A stretch of 64,000 bases of DNA from Synergistales bacterium (GTDB lineage Bacteria > Synergistota > Synergistia > Synergistales > Aminithiophilaceae), in contig JAHDQY010000046.1 of assembly GCA_018433595.1 (NCBI GenBank), positions 29,957-93,956 on the forward strand, given 5' to 3'. This document shows, one piece after another, positions 16,429 through 23,675 of this stretch. The translations under genes were made by a program, and so were the position numbers. The notes beneath the pieces were generated by a model, which was given only the letters and a program-made list of their open reading frames with translations, did no database searches and was not told the origin of the DNA. Each line of letters opens with the position of its first letter. Position 1 is the first letter of the stretch.

Positions 16429-18390
16429 ATGGGAAGGACCACATGCTTTATCATTCTCTGCCTGGGGCTGCTCTTTGCGGCGCCCCTGTCTCTGGCGGCG
16501 CAGGAGCCCCCCGTTGTTGCCGAGGAGCTGACGGAGCAGAATCTCGTCGAGGCGGCCCGAGTGATGCGCGACGCCGGACGGGTGCAGCTCAATTTCAAGG
16601 AACTCGATGTCGTCAAGTTCATGCGTTTCATGACGGAGCTTCTTCAGGAGAACATCCTCGTCGATCCCGAAGTGAAGGGGACGGTGACTGTCGTCTCGCC
16701 CCGCGCCGTTTCACTGGAACAGGCCCGGGTTCTCATGGTCTCCGTCCTGGAGATGAACGGTCTCTCCCTTCAGAGCTATGACGGTTACAGCAAGCTTGTC
16801 CCCGCCAAGAAGGGACCCAGCTCGGACAATATCGTCCGCAAGGGGCGCGTCGGCCCCGGATCGGGCGATCAGACCGTCGTTCAGCTTGTTCCCCTCGACT
16901 ATGTCTCGGCCAATTTCGTTGTCAACGCCGTCCAGACGTCTCTGGGCAAGGACGTTTCCATCGTCCCTCTGCTTTCGGGCAACGGTGTCGTCCTCTCCGG
17001 CGTTTCAAGCCGTGTGCAGCAGGCCGTGGGGATCATCCGCGCCGTCGATTCCCCCGAAAGCGTCAAGGTCAGCCTGGCCGTTCCCATCGCCAGCGGGTCG
17101 CCCAGGACGATCGCCCAGCATCTGACGCTTCTGTCGAAGGAACAGAACTCCCCTCTTTTCGGCATCTTCGTCGCCGCTGACGAGGCCAGCCGCAAGCTCG
17201 TCATCGTCGGTGACAGCGCTGCTCTCGCTGAGGCTGCCCGCGTCGTCAAGGAGCTCGATGTTCCGGCACGGGCCGGCGATTTTCACATCTACAGGCTCCA
17301 GAACGCCGATGCCGCCGCCGTCGCCGAGCAGCTGAGCCAGCTTCTGGCCGTAGCCGCCCGACTCGAGGCCGACAAGGAAGGCAAGATCCCCAACACCGTC
17401 GTGGCCGACACAGCCACCAACAGCCTCATTTTCGCCGCTCCCCCGAGCCAGTACGAGGACCTGATCAAGATCATCGAGGCTCTTGATACCCAGCCCAAGC
17501 AGGTTCTTCTCCGGGGGCTCATCGCGGAGGTCAATTTGACGCGGCTTAACAGCGCCGGCTTCGATTGGGCCGCCTTCGGAGGCGCCGAGCTGGGCAGCGA
17601 TGCCATTCTCGGCGGTCAGATCCAGCTGGGCAATGCGGCGGTCCCCTCGATGATGCTCGACTACTTCAAGGACCTGACGACGCAGGAAGAGCTTCAGACG
17701 AGGGATGGCCAGACCTACAAGGTCACCAATACCGAGACCAAGGGTCTTCTCTACTCGTCGATCAACCTGCTCAACAAGTACGACGCCATCAACGTCCTCT
17801 CCATGCCGCGCCTCATGTGCACCGACAACATGGAGAGCCAGCTCCAGGTGGGGCAGGTCATCCCCCAGCTCACATCGAAGGCGTCGGATATCACCAACCC
17901 CTCGGCCGTGCAGAGCAGCTACGAATACAAGGACACGGGCATCGTCCTCAAGGTGACGCCCCATGTGCGGAGCGGCAACCTGGTTGCCCTCGATATCGAG
18001 CAGCGCACCGAGGATGTCCTCTCGGCCCAGACGTCGGATACGCCCGTAACAGCCAAGCGAGAGATCAAGACCACCGTCCTGGTCCGTAACGGCGACACCA
18101 TCGTCCTCGGCGGGCTCATCACCGAGTCGGAGAAGTTCCTCAAAAACCGTGTCCCCGGTCTTTCCTACATCCCCCTGCTGGGCAACCTTTTCACGACGAC
18201 GGCCAAGCAGAAGGAGAAGGTCGAACTCATTCTCCTGCTGACGCCGGAGATCCTGGAGACGCCGGAGATGGCCGGCAAGGCGACGCAGAGGATCATGGAC
18301 GGAGAGGAGCATGACGGCAAGACCGAATCGGAGAAGGAACTGCAGCAGCGTTTCGAGGCGCTCTACCGCGAGGCGGTGAAAAAACAGTGA
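16429..18390 (+). CDS. gspD: Type II secretion secretin GspD
   Basis: A 653-residue outer-membrane secretin. A signal peptide (FIILCLGLLFAAPLSLAAQ) is followed by periplasmic N0-N3 domains and the secretin core, with VLSMPRLMCTDN, a VGQVIP segment and the ending VPGLSYIPLLGNLF...ELILLLTPEIL. It forms the multimeric exit channel. The ATG is chosen for the GGAGGG about seven bases upstream. There is no lipobox and no pilotin gene nearby. Its stop overlaps the gspE start. Confidence 0.95.
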   Translation: MGRTTCFIILCLGLLFAAPLSLAAQEPPVVAEELTEQNLVEAARVMRDAGRVQLNFKELDVVKFMRFMTELLQENILVDPEVKGTVTVVSPRAVSLEQARVLMVSVLEMNGLSLQSYDGYSKLVPAKKGPSSDNIVRKGRVGPGSGDQTVVQLVPLDYVSANFVVNAVQTSLGKDVSIVPLLSGNGVVLSGVSSRVQQAVGIIRAVDSPESVKVSLAVPIASGSPRTIAQHLTLLSKEQNSPLFGIFVAADEASRKLVIVGDSAALAEAARVVKELDVPARAGDFHIYRLQNADAAAVAEQLSQLLAVAARLEADKEGKIPNTVVADTATNSLIFAAPPSQYEDLIKIIEALDTQPKQVLLRGLIAEVNLTRLNSAGFDWAAFGGAELGSDAILGGQIQLGNAAVPSMMLDYFKDLTTQEELQTRDGQTYKVTNTETKGLLYSSINLLNKYDAINVLSMPRLMCTDNMESQLQVGQVIPQLTSKASDITNPSAVQSSYEYKDTGIVLKVTPHVRSGNLVALDIEQRTEDVLSAQTSDTPVTAKREIKTTVLVRNGDTIVLGGLITESEKFLKNRVPGLSYIPLLGNLFTTTAKQKEKVELILLLTPEILETPEMAGKATQRIMDGEEHDGKTESEKELQQRFEALYREAVKKQ

Positions 18391-19868
18391 CCTTGCCCGA
18401 GCCTTCCCAGGTTCTGGCCTTTCTGCCCGAAACGCTGAGCCTCGATACCCTGCGTCAGCAGGGGATGGTTCCCTTACGCCGCGAAGAGGATCTGCTCATC
18501 GTCGGGGCCGCCTCCCTGGAGGCCTTCCCTCAGGCCCAGATTCTCGGGGCCTCTCTGGGCTGCCCCGTGGAGATCGAGATTCACCCCCGCGAGGAGATCG
18601 ACAAGCTGCTCCGGGCCCTATACGATCTGCGCAGCGGAATCGCCGATGACGATGTCAGCGCCGTCGAGGCCGTCGACGACCTGGACGATCTGGCCCGGGA
18701 GGACGTCCTGAGCGACTCCGTCGATGTCCCCATCATCCGCCTCGTCAACGGCCTCATCGCCGAGGCGATCCGTGAGCGCGTCACCGATATCCACATCGAG
18801 CCCTACGAGGAGAGCGTGCTCGTCCGCTTCCGCGTCGACGGCGTCCTCCACGACAGGCTCCGTCTGCCCAAGGGACATCAGGCGCCTCTGACGAGCCGCG
18901 TCAAGGTCATGGCCCGCATGGACATCGCCGAGCGCTTCGTCTCCCAGGACGGCCGCATCGGCATCACCGTCGGCGGGCACGCCATCGACATCCGCGTCGG
19001 CGCCATCCCGACCCAGCACGGCGAGCGACTGGCTCTTCGCATCCTCGACAAGGGACAGGGGCTTCTCTCTCTGGAACATCTGGGCATGGCCGAGAGGGAG
19101 CGGACGATGTTGGAGGAGGTCATCCGCAAGCCCCATGGCATCGTCCTTCTGACGGGTCCGACGGGCTCGGGAAAGACGACGACTCTCTATGCCATCCTTC
19201 AGGCTCTGGCCCGGCCGGAAGTGAACATCCTCACCGTCGAGGACCCCATCGAGTACGATCTTCCCGGCGTGGCCCAGATCCAGGTCAACGAAAAGGTGGG
19301 GCTCACCTTTTCCGGGGCTCTCCGGGAAATTCTGCGCCAGGACCCCGATATCATCATGATCGGGGAGATGCGGGACTATGAGACGGCCCATATCGGCGTT
19401 CAGGCGGCCCTGACGGGACACCTCGTCCTCTCGACGCTCCACACCAACGATTCGACGAGCGCCGTGACCCGACTCATCGACATGGGCGTCGAGCCCTACC
19501 TGCTGGCGGGCTCTCTCAACGGCGTCGTCGCCCAGCGTCTCGTCCGCCGCCTCTGTCCCCGCTGCCGACAGGAAGAGGAGGCGACGCCCCTTCTGAAACG
19601 GAACGGCCTCGAACGTCACTGGCGGGCCCGGGGTTGCGATCATTGCGGCGGCACGGGCTATCGGGGCCGCGTCGGCCTCTACGAGCAGTTCGTCGTCGAT
19701 GAGGCGGCCCAGGAGGCCATTTCCCAGTCGCTGGCTTCGTCGCGTCTGAGGACCATGGCCGTCGAAAGGGGACTGGTGAGCCTCTGGCAATTGGGGCTGG
19801 AAAAGGTCGCTTCGGGCGTGACGTCGATCGAAGAGGTCCTGCGCGTCACCGGTGAGGATCCGTCGTGA
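18387..19868 (+). CDS. gspE: Type II secretion assembly ATPase GspE
   Basis: A 493-residue ATPase with N-terminal N1/N2 domains, Walker A LLTGPTGSGKTTTLYAIL, Asp box, Walker B ILRQDPDIIMIGEMRD and His box HLVLSTLHTNDSTSAVTRL. A two-CxxC zinc element follows (CPRC...CDHC), typical of GspE/PilB. It powers pseudopilus assembly from the cytoplasm, docked on GspL. Start is GTG overlapping the gspD stop. GspE rather than PilB is chosen because of the operon. Confidence 0.95.
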   Translation: MTLPEPSQVLAFLPETLSLDTLRQQGMVPLRREEDLLIVGAASLEAFPQAQILGASLGCPVEIEIHPREEIDKLLRALYDLRSGIADDDVSAVEAVDDLDDLAREDVLSDSVDVPIIRLVNGLIAEAIRERVTDIHIEPYEESVLVRFRVDGVLHDRLRLPKGHQAPLTSRVKVMARMDIAERFVSQDGRIGITVGGHAIDIRVGAIPTQHGERLALRILDKGQGLLSLEHLGMAERERTMLEEVIRKPHGIVLLTGPTGSGKTTTLYAILQALARPEVNILTVEDPIEYDLPGVAQIQVNEKVGLTFSGALREILRQDPDIIMIGEMRDYETAHIGVQAALTGHLVLSTLHTNDSTSAVTRLIDMGVEPYLLAGSLNGVVAQRLVRRLCPRCRQEEEATPLLKRNGLERHWRARGCDHCGGTGYRGRVGLYEQFVVDEAAQEAISQSLASSRLRTMAVERGLVSLWQLGLEKVASGVTSIEEVLRVTGEDPS

Positions 19869-21016
19869 CGACCTATCGCTACAGCGCCTACGACAGCGAA
19901 GGGAAGCTGCGGCGAGGACGGATCGACGGGGCCTCGTCGGAATCCGCCCTGAAGGAGCTCTCCCTCCAGGGGCTCGTCGTCGTCGAGATCGCTGCCGAAG
20001 AGAAGAAGCGGACCGTCTCGGGCCGCCCCCTCTCCCTGGCCTCTCACGTTCTTTTCTGCAAAAGCCTCAGCGCCTACCTCAAGAGCGGCCTGCCCGTCAC
20101 GGATGCTCTGGAGATGCTTCGTCGCCAGACGCCGGACAAGCGCCTCGGTGAGGCCTACAGCGCTCTCCTTGAGGCCGTCCAGGGAGGGAGGCGTCTGGGG
20201 GCGGCCATGAGGGACCAGGGCGTCTTCCGCGAGGGCCTCATCGGGATGGTCGAATCGGGGGAGACGAGCGGCTCTCTCGTGGAGATCCTCCTCAAGGGGT
20301 CCGAGGTCTACCAGTCGGAGCTCCGGCTGCGGCGCAAGGTTCAGTCGGCCCTGATCTATCCCGCCGTCATGGTTGTCGTCGGGCTGGGAGTCATCGCCTT
20401 TCTTCTCACTTATGTCGTGCCGCGGCTGACGGCCCTTTTTTCCGACATCGGTCAGGCTCTGCCTCTTCCGACGAGGGTTCTCCTGGCCCTTTCCGCGGGA
20501 GCCAAGGTTGCGGGACTTCCCCTGCTTGTCGGCGCTTTCGTCCTGGCTCTCCTCGTCCGTCGGGGAAAGGTGAAGCTGCGCCTTCCCTTCCTGAGGGGGC
20601 TGAGGGAGCGGATCTCTCTTTCCCTCGTCTTCTCCCATCTGTCGACGCTCGTCTCGTCGGGGATCCCCCTCGTCCAGGCCGTCCAGATGACGGCGCCGAT
20701 GGATGCGAACCGTGAGCGGTGGAAAGAGGTGGCCCAGAGCGTCCGCGAGGGCTACCGTTTCGCTCAGGCCCTGGATCGTCAGGGAAGTTTCCCTGACGAT
20801 GTGGTCTACGTCGTCCGCGTCGGAGAAATGGGCGCCGAACTTTCCGAGGCGCTGGAGCGGGTCGCCGAAAACAGCTGGGAGATGGCGGAATCTCAGATGG
20901 AGCGCCTCGCCAGCCTCGTCGAACCCCTGCTGATTCTTTTTCTCGGCGGCGCCGTCGGCTTCGTTGTCGTCGCCATCTTGCTGCCGATTTTCGATCTCTC
21001 GGGATTGGTGAAGTGA
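19865..21016 (+). CDS. gspF: Type II secretion inner-membrane protein GspF
   Basis: A 383-residue polytopic protein with the duplicated GspF/PilC cytoplasmic domain: LSAYLKSGLPVTDALEML in the first copy, LSTLVSSGIPLVQAVQMT in the second. Three transmembrane stretches are visible, the last being VEPLLILFLGGAVGFVVVAI. GspF is the platform core that couples GspE to pseudopilin insertion. It starts with a GTG overlapping the gspE stop. Confidence 0.94.
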   Translation: MTTYRYSAYDSEGKLRRGRIDGASSESALKELSLQGLVVVEIAAEEKKRTVSGRPLSLASHVLFCKSLSAYLKSGLPVTDALEMLRRQTPDKRLGEAYSALLEAVQGGRRLGAAMRDQGVFREGLIGMVESGETSGSLVEILLKGSEVYQSELRLRRKVQSALIYPAVMVVVGLGVIAFLLTYVVPRLTALFSDIGQALPLPTRVLLALSAGAKVAGLPLLVGAFVLALLVRRGKVKLRLPFLRGLRERISLSLVFSHLSTLVSSGIPLVQAVQMTAPMDANRERWKEVAQSVREGYRFAQALDRQGSFPDDVVYVVRVGEMGAELSEALERVAENSWEMAESQMERLASLVEPLLILFLGGAVGFVVVAILLPIFDLSGLVK

Positions 21017-21055
21017 GGGAAGGTCCCTTCCAAAACATTTGAAGAGGTGATGCAG

Positions 21056-21481
21056 GTGAAAGGTCGTCGCAGAAGTGCGTTTACCCTTGTCGAGGTGCTT
21101 GTCGTCGTCGTTATCATCGGCCTTCTGGCCGGTCTCGTCGTTCCCCGCATCGTCGGCCGAGGTGAAGAGGCCAAACGTACGGCCACCCAGGTTCAGATCC
21201 GTCAGCTTGGCCAGGCTCTCGACCTTTTCAAGCTCGACAACGGGTTTTACCCCACGACGGATCAGGGCCTGGAAGCTCTCCTTACCCGTCCCACTCTCCC
21301 TCCGGAGCCGCGGAACTATCGCGAGGGCGGCTACATGCAGAAGCTGCCCGTCGATCCCTGGGGAAGCCCCTATGTCTATCGTTCGCCCGGTGACCACGAC
21401 GAATTCGATCTCTTTTCCTACGGTCCCGACGGGGAAGAGGGCGGCGAGGGTGCCAACGCCGACATCACCAGCTGGGAGTAG
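21056..21481 (+). CDS. gspG: Type II secretion major pseudopilin GspG
   Basis: A 141-residue major pseudopilin. The body is diagnostic: NGFYPTTDQGLEALLTRP, LPVDPWGSPYVYRSPG and the calcium-site region around YGPDGEEGGEG. The prepilin sequence is unusual in having Ala, not Gly, before the mature Phe (RRRSA|FTLVEVL). GTG 21056 is preferred because GAAGAGG lies about eight bases upstream; the ATG at 21050 would be only two bases from it. It polymerises into the pseudopilus driven by GspE/F. Confidence 0.93.
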   Translation: MKGRRRSAFTLVEVLVVVVIIGLLAGLVVPRIVGRGEEAKRTATQVQIRQLGQALDLFKLDNGFYPTTDQGLEALLTRPTLPPEPRNYREGGYMQKLPVDPWGSPYVYRSPGDHDEFDLFSYGPDGEEGGEGANADITSWE

Positions 21482-21484
21482 GCC

Positions 21485-21919
21485 GTGAAAGGCGTTGCGA
21501 GGCGGCGGGGCTTCACCATGGCGGAGCTTCTCGTGGTGGTGGCCCTTCTTGCCGTTCTGGCCGCCGTTGTCCTCCCCCGTCTCGTCGCCCCCGACCCCGA
21601 TCCGGCTCTGGAGCTGGGGCGGATTCTCTCCGAAGGTGCCTTGACGGCGCAGAGGGAGGGGCAGGTGCACTTTTTCAGGGCCGAGGGCAACGAGATGATT
21701 CTCGTCCTTTCCGGCGGCGCTGCCGGAGAGGACGAGACGGAAGTCCGGCGCTATCCTCTCGGCGGCCGTCGTGAAGTGGCGCTCCTCCCCGAGAGGCTCC
21801 CCCTCTTTCCTGACGGTTCGTTCGGACCGTCGCGCATTCTCGTCAAATCCCCTTCAGGGGACCTTGCCTTTCACGTCACCGTCACGGGGCAGCTGCTGGA
21901 AGTCACTCAAGGGCGCTGA
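21485..21919 (+). CDS. gspH: Type II secretion pseudopilin, GspH-like
   Basis: A 144-residue protein with a prepilin N-terminus (MKGVARRR, then GFTMAELLVVVALLAVLAA) and a small beta-rich domain with a GspH-like end (ILVKSPSGDLAFHVT). GspH is a minor pseudopilin that joins the tip to the GspG fibre. It starts at GTG three bases after gspG and is the last gene of the secretion operon. No prepilin peptidase (GspO) is present in the window. Confidence 0.75.
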   Translation: MKGVARRRGFTMAELLVVVALLAVLAAVVLPRLVAPDPDPALELGRILSEGALTAQREGQVHFFRAEGNEMILVLSGGAAGEDETEVRRYPLGGRREVALLPERLPLFPDGSFGPSRILVKSPSGDLAFHVTVTGQLLEVTQGR

Positions 21920-21930
21920 TGAGGCGCCCT
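21910..21930. terminator. Hairpin between convergent gspH and the LuxR-like gene
   Basis: AGGGCGC/GCGCCCT stem with a 7-base loop, overlapping the gspH stop and lying five bases from the end of the opposite-strand gene. It could end both transcripts, but neither side has a clear T run. Confidence 0.35.
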
Positions 21931-21934
21931 GTCC

Positions 21935-23332
21935 TTATTGGCTCTGCTCCAGAAACGAGAACCGTTCCTGAAGCTCTTCCCGGCCCGAGACTCCCGTCTT
22001 GCGGTAGATGTTTTTCAGGTGGGTCCGCACGGTATTGTTCGTGATATTGAGGGCACAGCAGATCTCGGCGTTGGAGCGCCTCTCCACGACGAGAAGGGCG
22101 ACGCGGCTCTCCTGGCGGGTCAGATCGGTGTCGATAAGCTCCGTCCGGAGAAGCGGCTCCCGTGGCGGACCGTCGTCGATCCCGCTTTTCTGAAGGTCGT
22201 AGCCGGCAAAGGTCTCGCGGTCGTCGTCGAAGGCCAGCCCTGCCAGGAAAAGGAGGGCGATGCCGAGCAGGCTCAGGGAGGGGAGGAGGGCCAGCTCCGC
22301 CTTCTGAGCGGTGGCGAGGCCCCTTTCCGTCAGAAGGGCTCCGGCGAGGACCGAGGCGGCGACGATGAACTGCCCCCGGGCGACGACGGAGAGGGCCTTA
22401 TCTCTTCCTGCCCTGGCGGCGAGGTAGGAGATCAGGACCCAGGAGTAGGTTCCGAAAATGCCGTAGCCGACCTGAAACAAGGAGACGGGAAGGAAGGGGT
22501 GTCCGCTTCCCAAGAGGAGGAGGAAGGCGAAACCGAGACCCAGAAGAGGCTGGGCCCATCGATAGAGATTGCGCAGATCCGTTCCGGGGGCGTACAGAAT
22601 AAGGAGCCCTGTGGCGAAAGAGGCCGCGCTGTAGAGCACCTCCGTCATCTTCCAGGTCCGCTGGAGCTCGGGAGAGGACGACGAGAGCAGAATGGCGTGG
22701 AGGATGGAGCAGGTGAGAAAAAAGGAGGCGAACCGAAGGGCCAGCTTCGGCGAAAACGGGGCGATTCCCCAGCCCGGAGGATCGAGGGGGAGCGCCTCGC
22801 CGAGGCCGAAGGCATCCTTTGCCGGAGGAGACCAGAGCAGGGCGCCCAGGAAGGGGAGGCCCAGGGTCAGCCAGAGGAACGGCTCTCTTGGCAGCCATGA
22901 AAAGAGGATGACAAGGAGAGAGGCCAAAACGTTGGCGCTCCCCAGAAGAAGGGCGCAGCGTCCCGGCGGAAACTCGCTCAGTTTCCAGCACCAGAGCACC
23001 ATGAGGGCTGTTGCTCCCAGGGCTCCAAGAAAGATCGTGAAAACCACCGGCTCCGTCGAGGTGAAATGCCCCGGGAAAAGGAGGGGGGCCAGAGCCGCCG
23101 AGGACAGGAGGGCTCCCAAGAGGGCGACACCCCGGGCCGGCCTTTCGCCGGCTCGGGAGATATAGCGGGCCGTCAGGAGCAGTGTCAGCCCGTGAAAGAA
23201 GGTGAAAAGCAGGAAGGCGTTTCGGGGGTCGAGGGTCTGGATCTCGGGAAAGACCTCAAAGAGATGTCCCTCAAGGAAGGTCAACCACCACCATGCGGTG
23301 ACGGCTCCCAGGCCGAGAGAGGAGAGAGTCAT
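21935..23332 (-). CDS. Membrane-embedded LuxR-family transcriptional regulator
   Basis: A 465-residue protein in which roughly 370 residues form about twelve hydrophobic segments resembling an MFS-type bundle. An acidic linker follows, then a C-terminal LuxR/GerE helix-turn-helix (LTRQESRVALLVVERRSNAEICCALNI, NNTVRTHLKNIYRKTGV). Such proteins are thought to sense a ligand in the membrane and regulate transcription from there; similar LuxR-type regulators occur in gut Actinobacteria. The ATG has AGGAGGTCC upstream. It converges on the secretion operon, and its ligand and targets are unknown. Confidence 0.85.
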   Translation of the reverse strand: MTLSSLGLGAVTAWWWLTFLEGHLFEVFPEIQTLDPRNAFLLFTFFHGLTLLLTARYISRAGERPARGVALLGALLSSAALAPLLFPGHFTSTEPVVFTIFLGALGATALMVLWCWKLSEFPPGRCALLLGSANVLASLLVILFSWLPREPFLWLTLGLPFLGALLWSPPAKDAFGLGEALPLDPPGWGIAPFSPKLALRFASFFLTCSILHAILLSSSSPELQRTWKMTEVLYSAASFATGLLILYAPGTDLRNLYRWAQPLLGLGFAFLLLLGSGHPFLPVSLFQVGYGIFGTYSWVLISYLAARAGRDKALSVVARGQFIVAASVLAGALLTERGLATAQKAELALLPSLSLLGIALLFLAGLAFDDDRETFAGYDLQKSGIDDGPPREPLLRTELIDTDLTRQESRVALLVVERRSNAEICCALNITNNTVRTHLKNIYRKTGVSGREELQERFSFLEQSQ

Positions 23333-23366
23333 CGAAGGACCTCCTAGGAAAGATCATCTTGTCTCT

Positions 23367-23394
23367 AAGATAGCATGGCCTGCTTTTTCTGCAA
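23367..23394 (-). promoter_or_regulatory. Putative promoter of the membrane LuxR-like gene
   Basis: On the minus strand TTGCAG and TATCTT are spaced by 16 bases, about 35 bases upstream of the start codon. It lies in an AT-richer patch of the 343-base gap downstream of glnN. Confidence 0.4.
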
Positions 23395-23538
23395 ACCCTT
23401 ACGGGATCTGGATCCCTTAAAGGGGGGGTGATGAAATTCACCCTTCCCTCAGGGCCCTTTTCGGGCTATCTTCCCGGTGTCGGATGGTGCCTTCAGGGGC
23501 CTTGTCGATCGCGGCCTCTCCCTAGAGACTGGTCCCTC

Positions 23539-23571
23539 TCGGGAGAGCGCCGGAGCCTGCCTCTCTCCCGA
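23539..23571. repeat. Inverted repeat in the glnN-luxR intergenic region
   Basis: TCGGGAGAG and CTCTCCCGA form a perfect 9-bp stem around a 15-base loop. It lies within a GC-rich stretch that holds no convincing gene. It could be a transcript structure or a regulator site; nothing else identifies it. Confidence 0.4.
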
Positions 23572-23614
23572 CTTGGGGTAGGTCCCCGATCGGCCATCTG
23601 CGGTTTATCCAAAG

Positions 23615-23649
23615 CGCGAGGAGGTTCCTCCCTCAGGAACCTCCTCGCG
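23615..23649 (-). terminator. Terminator-like hairpin downstream of glnN
   Basis: A perfect 15-bp stem (CGCGAGGAGGTTCCT and its complement) with a 5-base loop begins 27 bases after the glnN stop on the minus strand. The following minus-strand sequence is only weakly T-rich (CTTTGGATAAA), so termination may be partial. Confidence 0.6.
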
Positions 23650-23675
23650 TCGATGTCGACATCAGGCGTCGCTAC

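Noticed and set aside
19679..21670. 663-codon minus-strand open frame across gspE-gspH
   Set aside because: It is antisense to four confident secretion genes; the composition is typical of GC-rich shadows.
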